Shown here: piece by piece, positions 1 to 11,890 of the stretch | Position numbering within the stretch: the first letter of the stretch is position 1 | Layout of the letters: every line of letters starts with the position of its first letter | Origin: Diplolepis rosae | Taxonomy: Eukaryota; Arthropoda; Insecta; Hymenoptera; Diplolepididae | Direction of reading: 5' to 3' | Assembly (NCBI GenBank): GCA_030998225.1 | Contig: JAPYXD010000701.1 | Span: 10,400,501-10,464,500, forward strand | DNA: 64,000 nt | Program-made: the position numbers and the translations under genes | The notes under the pieces: generated by a model | Seen by the model: the letters and a program-made list of their open reading frames with translations, nothing else | Databases searched by the model: none | What the model was told of the DNA's origin: nothing

Positions 1-110
1 ATGTTTACAAAAAAGGGACGAATTTTACTGGAATTTTAGTTAAATTTACAGAAATTTCATGCTGTCGCTATTTTAACTCATTGATTCAGTAAATCTAACA
101 GATTTATGAT
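1..110. repeat. Partial CAC-class MITE, family A (3' half)
   Basis: The window opens inside a palindromic element. The text from the aaaaaggg stretch through TTTACAGAAATTTCATG and the CTATTTTAACTCATTGATTCAGTAAAT segment matches the 3' halves of the copies at 9.0-9.3, 40.0-40.2 and 58.7-58.9 kb. The left half lies outside the window and the right end is degenerate. Confidence 0.6.
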
Positions 111-1902
111 AAAAATAAAATTATTAAAATATAAATATAAAACCTTGGCAAATAATCTTATATTTATTATAAATAGATGCTGAAGAAATCGTTATTTTTA
201 CTGATTAAAAAAATAAAACGGATTATAAGTGGATTTGCTTGGATAATTGATCGTTTATAAGGAATAAAAGGTATTTTGATCTATTTTTCCACATAATAAA
301 ATTAAATTCTCGCTGACGAATTCTCTTTATGGATCTAAATTAATGAATTACGATTGGACTTTTTTCTGAATTAGACGATTGCATAACAGCATCACATTGC
401 TTCCACTTCCTCTAAAAGTCGAAGCTTCCTACTCCCTTTATTTCTCCCACACCAGTTTTCAACCAAAATACTCTACAACTTCCACGTAAGCAGTATTATT
501 AATTCAAGGTCTATTCTATTGCAAAATTTATTCTCGAGTTTTCCGTCGATGCGCACTCACTGTCGGAGGAAAAAATAAATTCCTACCGCATCTAAATGTC
601 TAAGCCTAACAAATTACAAAATAACTCGAAAATTCTTACTACACAACAATTTTCCATATCTTCACAGTTCAACTATTTGAAAATAATTACAGTATTTCTT
701 AAAAGTATGGTGAACAAGTTCAAAACTGGTTATAGTACGAAACAAGGTGTTGAGAAAATTAGAGATTTTGTAATTACTTCCTGGATTTTAATAGAAGTTG
801 TGTCTTGACAATATGATAATTTTTATAATTATTTTTATTTATTATTAAACTAGGCTAATTATTCCTTAAGGGCATATTTCGAGTAAATCACGTGATGAAA
901 ACAAAATTTAAGTTTCCCTTAAGATTTTTCTAGAGTAATAAATAGTTTTGGTTGAAGTTTCGAGACATAAGAAAAGGCATAAAGAGATTTTTGATTCTAA
1001 TTAGTTTTGCATAATAGAGAAATTTTAATGTCGGTAGAGCAAAAAATAATGTTTTAAAATTAATCGACGATAATCCGTCTTTCGGTACCTCCATTAGTAT
1101 GTCCTTCATTATTTTCCGAGTATTTAGTCACAAATATTGATTTAAAAAAATTGAGTATATAAATTAGTTTTTCATGAATTTACTCATGAAAAATTGATTT
1201 TTTAATATCGAATCTTCTCCCTGAATAAATAGGCTCTTATTTCTTAAAAGTCTATCATTTTTTTTAATTGGTCTTTAGCTATATAAATTTGTAACCCATT
1301 TTATGGAAGAGTATATTTATTTAAAACCATTATTGGAAACGATAATTTTCAACAAACAGTCGTTTCACGATTTTTTAATGAAAGGCTTTTGTATGCGGAT
1401 AATCAATTAGGCCTCTTTTTCTCAGGAAGCTTCTTTCGTAATTACGATTTTACTTTTATGAAACGAATCCATTCAACAAAGCAGTGTATGCATCACTGTG
1501 AACAGTTCCTTTTAAAGAGGCGGTCGGTCTTTTTATTGTTCCAGGTGTTATGTCAGGCAGGAGATTTGCGATAAATTGGGGTTGCGTAGGAGAGAATGAG
1601 ACAGACAGATTCAAACTTCCGGCCTATTAAAACTTCTGGGGTCGCACGAATTACCAAAGGATTAATTGATTCCTCATTTTTTTCAACAGCCTCAGATTGC
1701 ATTTTTTAATTTAGTCTCAGTGTGAAATACCTGAATCCAATTTAACCTTAGACAAGTAAATTGATCACAAATAACATAGTGACTCTAAATTTTTATTTCT
1801 AAGGAAATTGAAAAGAATGTTTGAACAAAAGGAAAATTAAAAAAAAGTAGCAAATACTTTTCTTTTGGACTAATAACAAATTTTATTTATCGAAAATTAG
1901 AA
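111..1902. other. AT-rich stretch, no supported gene
   Basis: Only short open frames occur (for example 596-808 and 1389-1574), with no domain, splice context or coding-like codon pattern. I see no RNA gene or clear element boundary here. Confidence 0.5.
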
Positions 1903-1904
1903 CT

Positions 1905-1965
1905 TTCACAGAGCAGTCGACCGGCAATCGAAAGACCTGGGCTCGAATCCCAGCGCAGTCAAAAG
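1905..1965 (+). repeat. tRNA-like SINE or tRNA 3'-half relic
   Basis: The text CTGGGCTCGAATCCCAG forms a perfect T-arm-like hairpin containing a GGCTCGAATCC B-box (RNA polymerase III consensus GGTTCGANTCC). It is followed by CGCAGTC. No 5' acceptor strand or D-arm pairs with it, so it is not a complete tRNA. The same segment followed by the same AAAGCGTCTTTTTTTCC tail recurs at 62994-63055, and its tail appears inverted at 11475-11515. This fits a dispersed tRNA-derived SINE fragment. Confidence 0.6.
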
Positions 1966-2189
1966 CGTCTTTTTTTCCACAGAAAGATTTTCAAATTCTT
2001 TAAATATTAATAATAAACATTTACAAAATAATGAAATTCTAATTTAGAAAATACAATTTCTATAAGGATCCCTGTATAAAAGTTTTTCAAGTTAACAAAA
2101 TATCTTTTTTGAAAATTTGATATAAAAGATACCTAGCCCAGTTTCAAAAAAAAAACCCAGACGTGGAACTGCAGAAAAATGATGTTTCC

Positions 2190-2460
2190 CGATTTCGGTC
2201 CGCCATATTGAATCAGCTATTTTAAATTTCCGAAGTTTGATTCCTGATTCGAAATCAGAGACCCAAAAATTTCCCAGATTTTAAATATCATGCAAATCAA
2301 GTTATATTTTGCGATTTTAGTCCGCCATATTGGATTGGACAGTTTGAATTTTTATTTCTAATTCGAAATCAGCGGCTCAAAAAACCCCAATATACCGAAT
2401 TTCATGCAAGTCAGATTGAATTTTGCAATTTCGATCCGACATATTGAATCTGTCGTCTTG
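2190..2460. repeat. Degenerate tandem repeat (three units of about 115 bp)
   Basis: Three successive units each contain TCCGCCATATTG (or a close variant) and two carry TTCGAAATCAG plus a CATGCAA stretch. They lie near 2200, 2315 and 2435. A related unit occurs near 25028-25075. The repeat is non-coding; the minus frame across 2411-2617 is a by-product. Confidence 0.65.
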
Positions 2461-3586
2461 GATTTTGGATAATTTCAGAATATTTTTTCAAAATTATGCA
2501 CATTTGAAATTTTTTGTCATTTTTGACGATTATTGAGAGGTTGTGTACAAGGAAGGGTGACACCAAGAGGTGCGGTGATTTTTTGGGAGACACAGGTTCC
2601 TGAATCTTCTTTACCACAAAAAATAAATGATCTCAAAAAAGTGTATAAAATAAATTTGTTAATATAGTAAATATATTTAAAATTGATGCCCATAAGTTGC
2701 TTCCCCCATAATCAGAAAAAATTAATATTTAAACAAATCTGTGGATTGTTATGGGGTCAAAAAAACATTTTCTTAATTGGAACAAATTTCTTAGTTGACT
2801 TTATTTTTAAAAGAATATTCAGTGTGTTTAACGAAATGAATTAAAAAAACCATTTTTATTCGAAAAATCAGTTTAGTTTAATAGTATGTTAAAGGTGCAC
2901 GCAAATGTAACTAGAGTGTTTAAAAACTGCGAAAAAGTACCTGGCGTTTCAAAAAAAAAAACTATAGCCAACCTATGCACGGACAGTATGTTTTCTCATG
3001 CTTTTCTGAAAACCTGTACTTTCGGCACAATTTACAGACACCAAAAGAAGGACTTTTTGAGCGCGTATTACAAAATAGTGATACCAGTTTCGGCTTTTTT
3101 GCACAGTATAACATAATACTTTTTGTATGAAACCCAGTCTTTTTTTGTGCCTGTAAAGTTTTCCGATGCGTAAAAAAATGTAACTGTGATATTGGAAGTA
3201 TACGTAAAAGTAACGAGTGTGTTAAAGGGTGTTTGAGAAATAACTAGTGTCTTTAAAAAATATCCGCAAAAGTACCTAGCATGTTGAAGAGAAACTATAG
3301 CCGACTCATGCATCAGCAATATGTTCTTTTCTCATGCCTTCTTGAAAAGCGCCACTTTCGGCACGCTTTACAGTCACGAAAAGGAGGACTTTTGTGTGTG
3401 TTATAAACATGGAGAAAAAAAGGTTGGAGAAATTTTCCTTAACTTCTGAGCAAAGCTGGGATACATGGACAAGTTGGAGATTATTTAATATTATTATAAT
3501 AATTTGTGACGTATCAGATATTAAAGAATGTATCACAGTTCGGTAAACTTTAAAAATTTAAAGTAAAGTTTCAAAATGCACATTAA

Positions 3587-4499
3587 GGAGGAACACTACA
3601 GTAAACATTTTTTTTTCACATTTTTTTTTTATTGGCCAAAAAAATAGTTTAAACCCTTCTTAATACGAATTGCAACACAAGAATGCACATAATGAATAGG
3701 CTGGAACTAACAATAGGACCGCATTGTTTCTCTTTTTGTGACAAAGCCGACGCTCAACGCGTAGCTGCAGCCGAACGCTCGATGACCGACGGCGCCAAAA
3801 ATGCACGAAAAACATCTTTATCGAATCGTAAAGAGCAAGATGACGCAAACTTGATAGCAGACGGGCCACAGTATGGCGCTGGTATGGCTGAGTAAAGGTA
3901 AATCATCGAATCGCTTAGTTACAAGTAAAATATTCTCGTCGGAAACTTTAAACGCGTTTTTCTCGAAACCACTTTTTACTACTTTACTGGAAGGATTACT
4001 CAGAAACTATTCGACCGATTTTCATAAAAATTTTACTCAATATTGCTTGGATGTATTTCTAGGGAACATCGTAGCCTTTTATTTGTATCTTAAAAAATTA
4101 GTTTGTTATAAACAATAAGAACAGTCTATTTACGGCCGAAAATATTGATTTTTAATTAAAAATGCGTCATTTTAATAAAAAAAGTGATATAGCGAAAATC
4201 CTACGATGTTTCCTAGACAATTAGTTAACAAAAAAGAAAAAATATATATAAAAGCTTTATGTTACAGATTTTCCGAGAAAAGCTCCCAGTAGTAGGACCC
4301 CTCCACAAAAAACATGAAATGGAAAAATGCTGCTGCATCTTCATTTTTGGAAAAATATTTCTACCAAAAACCACATTTTTACTTGTTATTAATGAATAAA
4401 CAAAGAAAAAAAACCAAAATGTTGTAACTTATTTTGTCTTTCTAAAATAAAAATTCAAAGTCGAGTCTCATTTTCCTACAGTTACTGTAGTGTTCCCCC
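3587..4499. mobile_element. TTAA-flanked (Kolobok-like) DNA element
   Basis: The ends GGAGGAACACTACAGTAAAC and (reverse-complement) GGGGGAACACTACAGTAACT are inverted repeats, directly flanked by TTAA at 3583-3586 and 4500-4503. It holds a transposase C-terminal relic at 3665-3895. The TTAA duplication with GG-starting ends plus that protein relic point to the Kolobok superfamily rather than piggyBac, whose ends usually begin CCY. The copy is internally deleted and non-autonomous. Confidence 0.7.
3665..3895 (+). pseudogene. Kolobok / Mutator-like-domain transposase C-terminal remnant
   Basis: This open frame reads through 3683-3895 and can be followed slightly upstream (TNCNT before the first Met). 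It resembles the C-terminal tail of transposases with the 'Mutator-like transposase' domain (PF20700 type) that I associate with Kolobok elements. The visible pattern is a hydrophobic LELTIGPHCF stretch, a D-A-Q-R-V helix, the AERSMTDGAKNARK basic helix and the terminal YGAGMAE. The catalytic DDE core is absent. Codon composition is richer in G and C than its surroundings, as expected for a coding relic. It lies inside a TTAA-flanked element, which supports the assignment. Family naming is from memory; a profile search would settle it. Confidence 0.55.
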
Positions 4500-4741
4500 T
4501 TAAAAAATTATTACAATAACACTGATAGAAATGGTTCGGGAGTTTTAGACATTCGGTTGTAGGTTGGGAATTTATAATTGTATTTATAAAATAATATGTC
4601 TCTGAACAGCGCAGGATGATGAATACAGAAATCAAAATATTGTAAGTGAAACTGGTCGAATCAGAAATATAATATGGGAAGGCGAACAATACATTTTTCC
4701 ATAGCAACCAATAATATGGTTGATTCGTTCATATTTATCCA

Positions 4742-5352
4742 CACTGAGAAAACTGGAGTGTCAACCTAAACATTTGGAGGGTGAAGCAGACTATATTTGA
4801 GGTTAAACTATAGGACAGCCTTCTAGATAGTGTAACTTATTACCTGTGAATTGTCAAAATAAGATGGTCAACTTGAATACTTTAGAGGGAAGAGTTGATC
4901 ATCGCAGAGAGAAAAATAGATTATCGAAGAGGGAAAAACAGACTATAATCTACCTCTATGGCTAACCTCAAAACTATTACATTTAAGCTTTCACAATTAT
5001 TATGTTATTATAGCAAGTGAAATAGGTACTCAACAATTAGTTGGTAAAAATAACCCTCGTGACACTTTAACACGTAAAGGACGCGAAACCGGCAATGAGG
5101 TTAGAGTCCACGCTGGTGATATTGGAGGAAAAATAGGCGAACCCACATGACTTTACAATTTTGGCGCGTATTTCACCAATCGACACTCTTTATAGTGATT
5201 CTGACCCTCTGGTAACAGTTAAGCAGAATATCAAATGAGTGTCTCCCTGACCAAAGAGAAAAAATTTCGGAGAAAGTGTTGTACTATCTAGAAGTTCAAA
5301 CTGACTATCTACATTTTGACACTCAAAGTTTGACACTCCAGTTTTCTCAGTG
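4742..5352. mobile_element. CAC-class foldback MITE, CA target duplication
   Basis: The ends CACTGAGAAAACTGGAGTG and their inverse CACTCCAGTTTTCTCAGTG lie directly inside CA/CA flanks (4740-4741, 5353-5354). The inverted repeat continues as TGTCAA on both sides. It is nested inside the 3408-5590 element. No coding capacity. Confidence 0.8.
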
Positions 5353-6183
5353 CAGTTATATTCGGATGGTTAAAATACAAATCTCATATTGCTGTATCTA
5401 TGCCAGCAATAAGGTAAGGTTAAATTAATCATAAATATCGTTGTAACAGCCATTCCTTTCTATCAGTGAATATAGCCAACTATCAACATCAAGATATATC
5501 TTCAAATATTAAATAATCTCCAGCTTGTCCATATATGTCCCAGCTTTACTAAAAAATTGAGTAAAGTTTCTTGAACTATTTTTATCCGTGAAATAATGAT
5601 GCAAGTGTCGGATTTTGTATACAAGTACCTAGCCTTTCAAAAAGAAACTATAATCGGCTTACGCATGTGCAATATGTTCCCTCCTCATGTCTTTTTCAAA
5701 AACGCCATTTTTGACACGCTTTACAGTCACGAAAAGGAGGACTTTTTGTGTTGATGTTACAAAATAGTACATTGTGATATAAGTGTCGGCTTTTTTGCAC
5801 ATACGTATCGCATAATATTTTTCTGTATAAAATGCACAGTCTTTCTTTTTGTGCCTGTAAAGTTTTCCGATGCGTAAAAAGAATGTAACCAAGATCTTAA
5901 AAGCATATGCGAAAGTAACTAGTCTGTGCAATATGTTCTTTTCTCATGCCTTCCTGAAAAGCACCACTTTCCGCACGCTTTACATCCACGAAAAGGATAA
6001 CTTTTTGTGTATGTGTTACAAAAATTAATAATTTTCTCACTAATATAATCGAGGGTGAACAAATTCTCACTATTTTAAAATGTAGAGTGAGTCTAATCGA
6101 TCGTTTAAGAAATTCACATTACCTGATTTGTGTGTGGTAGGTGGGGGTGGTGTGCTCGGTGTGTGTGGTTAAAAGCTCTACAG

Positions 6184-6261
6184 GACTTGCAGCCATCGTA
6201 TCTATCAGGTGACCTGTCGAAGGACCAATCGGATCTAGCAAAAGGACTCCAGGCGTTGCAG
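6184..6261 (+). CDS. Candidate isolated coding exon
   Basis: A 78-bp (26-codon) open block sits between an AG (CTCTACAG) and a good donor (TTGCAG|GTGAGG). It encodes DLQPSYLSGDL, SKDQSDLAKG and LQALQ, with many G/C third positions, unlike the surrounding AT-rich DNA. The upstream polypyrimidine tract is poor (GT-rich), which weakens the case. It may be a host exon on the plus strand, or an exon captured by a transposon. No partner exon in matching phase was found and no homology was recognised. Confidence 0.3.
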
Positions 6262-6457
6262 GTGAGGGCTGTGTTCCTAGTAGCGAAACTCGCACTTTTT
6301 CTCTACCCTCGCTAAAAAATAAATATTAATCATTAGTGAAAAAATTTATTGAAAATTAGTATCTACAATATTTGTAAACTTTTAACGTCATTTTTAATTT
6401 TGCCTCAGATACAAAATTTCGAATCACAACCTTACAAATACACAGGGGGATTTCATA

Positions 6458-6773
6458 CAGTGGGGCCCCCTTATAACAAATAAATCGGGACTGGCCATGC
6501 CTCCTTATAAAAATCAATAACGAGAAAAGGAGTGGATCCCACCATTTCTTTAGAAACAATAGTGGGATCACATATTTTTCGCGCCTCTGCCCCCCCCCCC
6601 CACCCCCATCCTACTCTATAGCCGTTGTTTGTTTCACTGTTTTTAACTGTTTCTCTCTTCCACTTGAAGTTGAAATTCGATCATTAGAGGGAGTAGGAGG
6701 AGAGGCCTCCGCTCGTTATAAGGGGGTCATTTTTTATCTTTATAAGGAGGTACGTTATATGGGGGTCCTACTG
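6458..6773. mobile_element. pogo/Tc1-mariner-type MITE, TA target duplication
   Basis: The ends CAGTGGGGCCCCCTTATAAC and (reverse complement) CAGTAGGACCCCCATATAAC are flanked by TA on both sides (6456-6457, 6774-6775). CAGTRGG ends with TA duplication are typical of pogo/Tigger relatives. It contains a 12-bp C run at about 6590-6601. No transposase. Confidence 0.7.
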
Positions 6774-6775
6774 TA

Positions 6776-7588
6776 TTTCAAAACACAATACATAAATAAC
6801 AAATTTGAAATTTTACTATTTTTGCTGCGAGAAATTTCCAGTTCACAAAGAATAAATATAATTTTTTCTGAATCGCTAATATATTTTGGAATCATCATTA
6901 TCAAGGTGGCGATTTGATCTGGAAATGATCTGGAATGTTTTAAATCGCAAAGAAACATGAAGCCTGGAAATGAATTGTAATTTGAAATTGTCCCATGAAT
7001 CGCCACCCTGATTTTATTGAGGGTCGATATAATTCCTGTTCTAAATAAAATAAAACATTTATTCCTATAGCAAGTTTCTCCATGTTCATTTTAGAAAAAG
7101 TTTAAAACATATTGTGAAGTTTAGTATATTAAAAAAGTTTCTAACTCAAGGATTTTGTAAAAAGTGGAAAGAAGAAAGTTAGGAAGCAGGAAATACAAGA
7201 GGGGCATCGATATAGGCGTTGCGACGCCAAGGCACCTTAAACCCTGCCAATTTCTTTTCTTTCCTTACACAAGAGAGAGTAACTGGTATATAGGGTTACA
7301 TTCGGAAACATCTTTCCAACCTCTTGACCCAGAGTGTGAAAATCTACTTCTCACCTTGTGAGCTACTCCAAAACTTTAACACTGCTTCAAAAAATAATTT
7401 TCTGATGAGGCTTTTTCTTATTGAAATTAAGCTCTAATTCAAATTTACTTTTAAAATATAAAATATTCTTTATTGGGTTGACATGATTAATTAAATATGA
7501 TTTCAGATTAGTATTTATTTAAAAGATTTTCTGATATTTTAATTGTAGTTTTGAGTTGAATGGATATAATGTTGGTATGTACAAAGTA
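6776..7588. other. AT-rich stretch, no supported gene
   Basis: Short frames at 6755-7006 and 7164-7361 lack any coding support. No element ends recognised. Confidence 0.45.
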
Positions 7589-7679
7589 CACGGAGAGAAA
7601 TATCTATTGCATTTACTGAGTTCATAAGTTAAAATAGTGATAGCATAAAGTTTCTGTGAATTTAACAGATGGAGTAGAG

Positions 7680-7895
7680 CAGGGTGGAATGGGACACCTG
7701 GGTAAAACGGGACGGTAAAATTTCACGTAAATTATGTGAGTTTTGGGACTATTTTTTTAATTATATTATACACTTTTTACATTCCTTGAGAATTGCAAGA
7801 TCATTTTTTCTAACCATTTCTAAAAAGATGAATCTTAAAACCCAGATGATTTACGTGAAAATTTACTGTCCCGGTGTCCCGTTCCGCTTCGATCT
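7680..7895. mobile_element. Small foldback MITE inside the family A copy
   Basis: Left GGGACACC then GGGACGGTAAAATTTCACG, and right GTGAAAATTTACTGTCC then GGTGTCCCGTTCC, are inverted repeats of about 55 bp. The 83-residue plus frame here is a by-product of the palindrome. Confidence 0.6.
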
Positions 7896-8429
7896 TCCCC
7901 AGGAAACAAAAAACGATAGGCTAAAATGGCTATGAATTGCGTATTTTAAAATTGCAGATTCAAAATTTTTCCGTTTAATTGCGTTGTGGACATTTGAATC
8001 GGCAAATTTATCTCAAAACGGTTAAATCAATACTTTATTGAATTGTTTTTACGCTTCTTTGTATCGTGTAAATTTTTTTTACTGATGTGAATCGTAATTT
8101 CACAATTGAGGTGAACAATTTATGAAATGTATATTGACGATTTAAGTTTTGACAACTGTTTCACTTAATCGTAAAACTACGATTCAATGTCATTGAAACA
8201 AATTTATACGGTTGAAAAGTCCTGAATACAATTCAAAAATGTTTCGATGCAATCGTTCCCGGATGAAACTGCAGATTCGGAAGCCTTTAATCGTAAATTT
8301 TAAGATACGCGATTCTCAGAAATTACGACCAATCGTTTCTTCGAAGAAAAACATTATAGCTAAGAGAACTATATTTTGGTCCTCAGAACCAGAAAATATT
8401 GCTATCAGACCAATGCTACGGTATGGTAC

Positions 8430-9012
8430 TCAGAACTATACGAGTATAGGTGAGACAGCTATACAAGTTCGTTGATATGACAATACCATGTATAGCGATC
8501 GTTAACAAAATATTATGCCATCGTTATCGCTCTTGTGAATTTTTGCGTGTGATAAAACAATACGCGATACGCAAAAATGATCTTTCAAAGAAAGAAAAAA
8601 TGCTCCAAACAAATCGACAAACGCTTCGAAAAAACACCTCGAAAAAATGACACTTCTTTCTCATTTCGAGGTTAGAGTCGCGTGAATGCGAAGCAATGTA
8701 TAGGTCGCGCAGCAAACCAGTATAGTTGTCTCACCTACTCTCTAAATTTGAATCAGTCAAAATCTACTGATTATCAGTGAAATTTGACTGATTCAAATAG
8801 CTAAAAAGAGATTACAGTAAATCAGTCAAATTTCTCTGATTATTTCAGTGAAAATCAACTGATTTAACAGTGAAAAATATTTTTTCACTGATGAATCAGT
8901 GAAAAGGTAAATCACTGATTCAATCAGTGAAAATTTGACTGATTTAGATTTAGAGAGTATACCGCATGGGTCGAGACACTATATACCGGTATAGGTCGAA
9001 CAGCTATACTGT
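8430..9012. repeat. Inverted-repeat remnant around GGTGAGACAGCTATAC
   Basis: GAGTATAGGTGAGACAGCTATAC-like text occurs at about 8440-8465, inverted at 8718-8740 and again, diverged, at 8985-9010. A family D MITE sits exactly at the central copy. Frames at 8212-8650 run across it without domain evidence. Confidence 0.4.
8738..8957 (-). mobile_element. Family D foldback MITE, copy 1 (TA duplication)
   Basis: The ends CTCTCTAAATTTGAATCAGT and (inverted) CTCTCTAAATCTAAATCAGT are flanked by TA. The interior is an iterated ACTGATT/AATCAGT palindrome. It is in opposite orientation to the other three copies. Part of a four-copy family (see 40819, 48993, 54480). Confidence 0.85.
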
Positions 9013-9299
9013 TTTTTCCGTGTTGTTTTCTGGGTATTTTAGTAAAATTCACCGTTTTTTATAAAAATCAGAGATTTCTCAATGAATATTAAAAAAATGC
9101 CTGTTGAATTAACATTTTGAAGAAAATTTCTTGTTCTCTAAATTAAACATTCATTTCTGTAATATTTATCGACGAATCTGTTATGTTTACAACAAAGCGG
9201 TGAATTGTACAGAAATATCTGTTAAATTTACAAATATTTCATACTATCACTATTTTAACACATGGGCTAAATACAAAAGATTTTTTTCCTCTGTGAAGA

Positions 9300-10293
9300 G
9301 TTAGTTGCTGTTAAAATGGGAATGTAAAAAGCTGTCATTAATTTTTTGTTCCTTCAATCAAGGAAGGAACTAAGGGTAACGTTTAGCGATTCCACTTCCG
9401 TTTTATCGCCACGCCTCTTCGCGTGCAAAATTGGTGTAAGCATGCACGCACAATGCAAAAAAAATTGAACATCACCCAAGAAGTCGTTAGAACTCACATT
9501 AGCGAACAATTAATGTATGCAATGTAACGAGATCGTACAACGAGAAAGTGATAATTTATTCCAATGGGAAAGTAATTTTGATTTTATCATATGATTAAAT
9601 GTATTTTGTTTTGTAAAATTGCTAATCCTTGGGTAGAAATCAATTCTGAAATTTGATTCTTACACAGAAAAAAATAGTTCAATAAAGTTTATGGAACAGT
9701 ACAAGAGTTGGATATACAGGTATAAATGGAACCGAGTTCTGGAAAATTTGCCGAACTTTTCAGAATAAAATGCGGAAGTTTCAATAATTTTTCGTGTATG
9801 TTTTTTCCTGGTATATCGGTTTCAAAGAGTTTATGATATTGTGAGCGAAATATAAAAAGCAATTTACCATTTGAAGGCTTGCTTTAAGTGACATTCGAAA
9901 TTATTGATACGATCTTTTAAATTCATAGGTCACGTATCAAATCACGCTCAGGTCGTAACCATTCACAAATGATAATCACATTAACCGCGAGAAAGTCAAT
10001 CTATAATTATATTATTCTTAAAAATAAGAGAATCTTTATCGTTTTTTATAAATAACCAATTTTTTTAGGTAAATAATTTTAATGGGTTTGATTAAATTAA
10101 TTCTTTTTGATATAATGGAATTAATCAACGCAGAGAGATTTGTCGCAAGAGATGAATATTAATAACCTGGAAATTAATTGTTATTTTCTAAATCTACAAT
10201 AAGTAAGTAAAAAATGAGAGACTAATTCACTGTAGTAAAATTTTTTACTAGTAATTTTACTATTATTAGTAATTTTATACTTATTTATAAGGA
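9300..10293. other. Low-repeat stretch without gene evidence
   Basis: Part of this (about 9370-9560) is less AT-rich and looks unique, including CCACGCCTCTTCGCG. I see no open frame or promoter signal strong enough to call. Confidence 0.35.
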
Positions 10294-10500
10294 CACGAAA
10301 AAAATATTTGTCAACAATTACCAAACTATTTGGGAACGCATGATAAATTCTGAAGCTACGTACTTTTATCTAATTATTCAAAATTTATTAAGATTTCTAA
10401 TATAGAATACGCTAAATTACTGATAAAAAAAAAGTAAGTAACTTTATAATTTATAGATTCCAAATAGTTTGGTAATTTTTGACAAATATTTTTCTCCGTG
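10294..10500. mobile_element. CAC-class foldback MITE
   Basis: Left CACGAAAAAAATATTTGTC followed by AATTACCAAACTATTTGG mirrors right CCAAATAGTTTGGTAATT followed by GACAAATATTTTTCTCCGTG. Flanks GA and AA do not form a clean duplication. Confidence 0.65.
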
Positions 10501-10985
10501 AAGTTATAGGCTTTTTTGAAATCAATTAGTAGAAAATGACTAGTAATTAGTCAAAATTATCGATAAATAAAATTAGTAGTTTATTTTTCACTAATTCAGA
10601 TGTAGAGCGTATATTTAAATAAGGGAAGTGCTGAAGGATGTAATTTCTGAGAAAGATCTTCATTAAATTCGTCTGTCTACTCCGAGACCCGCCAGATGCA
10701 ATCAAGAACTGTAATTTAAATCGTACCAATTTTACTCAAACAGCATTCAAGACGGATTTTAGTCATCTCGTGCAATACTTTGCGTAGGCAGCCAGTGGTT
10801 CTTACTAGTTAAGATTTATATAAAGAAACTTGTACTGCACGCAAGGATTATTTCACTCAGAATTAATTTAATTCTTTAAGTTCGGTCTTAGTTCAGTAAA
10901 TAGACTGTTCTTGTCATATTTTCCACAATCAAAATAAATACAATTCTTAACATTTTTTGAGTTTAAAAAAATTAAAATCAATTAC

Positions 10986-11890
10986 GGTAGTTTTCGTGCT
11001 AAAAATTAGGTCTCTGGAAAAAAAAGTTTGTCTATGATTTTAAGACTCAAAATTATATTATCGGTCGTGTCTTATGGAACAAAAAGCATTATTTTTTATA
11101 AAAAAATTCAAACGAAAAAGAATACTTTTAATAATGTTTTTTTGTAATAGAATTTTTCCTTTCTTCCTTGCCTTAGAATTGTTCCTTACCAATTTTTTAA
11201 ACATTATTAGATTTTCATGAATAATTGCTTATTTTTTTGGGGGAAATATTCTCTACAATTTTAAAGTGACATGTTTGATAACATGTCTGCTATTATATTG
11301 ACCCAAAATTCATAGAATTTTTGTTCATTTCTCGTTATTTTAGCATAGGGTCAGATTCTTTTTATTTTCTTCGATTAAAATTATCACTATTAAATTACAA
11401 TGCTACTGTTTTTAAATTTATTCATTAAATTTATTCTATTTATTTATATTAAATTTATTCAATATTTAAAGAATTTGAAAATCTTTCTGTGGAAAAAAGA
11501 CGCTTTCGACTAATTTCAAACTCAACTAATTAATTTGAAATCATTAAACTTATTATTTATTTATTTTTTTTTAAAATAATTATATTTGAACTTTATTTAA
11601 TTATTTGTAAAATCGGAAACGGTAGAGTTGTGAAAGATATTTTTCCCGAAAAAAAGCCATGATTTATGAAAATCGAATCATTTTTAAAAAATTTGTAAAA
11701 AGCGATATAGTAAGGAAAAATTATATTAGAAAAAACATTGTCAAAAGTATTATTATTCGTAAATTTTAACTTTTGTCCATAAAAAAATAATGTTTTTTCA
11801 TCCACGATACATGACTGAAAATATAATTCCTAGTCTTAAAATCTTAGAAAAACTTTTTTATCCAAAGACCTGATTTTTGGCACAACTACC
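10986..11890. mobile_element. Family E TTAA-class foldback element, copy 1
   Basis: The left end GGTAGTTTTCGTGC, then TTAGGTCTCTGG, is mirrored by CCAAAGACCTGATTTTTGGC then ACAACTACC at the right. The interior contains the inverted SINE-tail text near 11478-11512 and poly-A/T stretches. The flanking TTAA has decayed here; it is preserved at related copies (47.1 and 47.77 kb). Confidence 0.65.

Larger units (their letters stand above)
3408..5590. mobile_element. Large CAC-class foldback element (2.2 kb), AA target duplication
   Basis: The left end CATGGAGAAAAAAAGGTTGG pairs with the right end (reverse complement CACGGATAAAAATAGTTC). About 100 bp of inverted arm follows, including AAAGCTGGGA and GGAGATTATTTAATATT on both sides. 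The dinucleotide AA flanks both ends (3406-3407 and 5591-5592). Removing the element restores a continuous repeat unit. It carries two later insertions, at 3587-4499 and 4742-5352. No transposase of its own was seen. Confidence 0.75.
2930..6015. repeat. Tandem repeat array interrupted by a nested transposon stack
   Basis: Units carry ACTATAGCC, then CAATATGTTC, TTTCTCATGCCTT, CGGCACGCTTTACAG and GAAAAGGAGGACTTTTTG. An inverted counterpart also occurs (TTTGTGCCTGTAAAGTTTTCCGATGCG). Units lie at about 2937-3070, 3265-3400, 5627-5760 and 5925-6010. The array is split at 3406 by the element at 3408-5590; sequence on both sides rejoins to match an uninterrupted unit. Confidence 0.7.
7589..9295. 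mobile_element. CAC-class family A element, split by about 1.3 kb of insertions
   Basis: The left arm begins CACGGAGAGAAATATCTATT and the right arm ends TTTTTTTCCTCTGTG. The arms match the intact copy at 39902-40218. Family sequence stops near 7672 and resumes near 9035, so the interior is inserted DNA. The flanks TA and AA do not match, so the target duplication has decayed or an end is misjudged. Confidence 0.6.

Noticed and set aside
1905..1965. Functional tRNA gene
   Set aside because: Only the T-arm/B-box half is present; no acceptor stem, D-arm or anticodon stem pairs.
3068..3536. Minus ORFs of 83 and 76 residues
   Set aside because: They follow the tandem repeat array and the terminal arm of the 3408-5590 element.
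8212..8715. Overlapping ORFs (87, 66 and 63 residues) as a gene
   Set aside because: They lie in an inverted-repeat remnant within a split MITE, without domains or splice signals.
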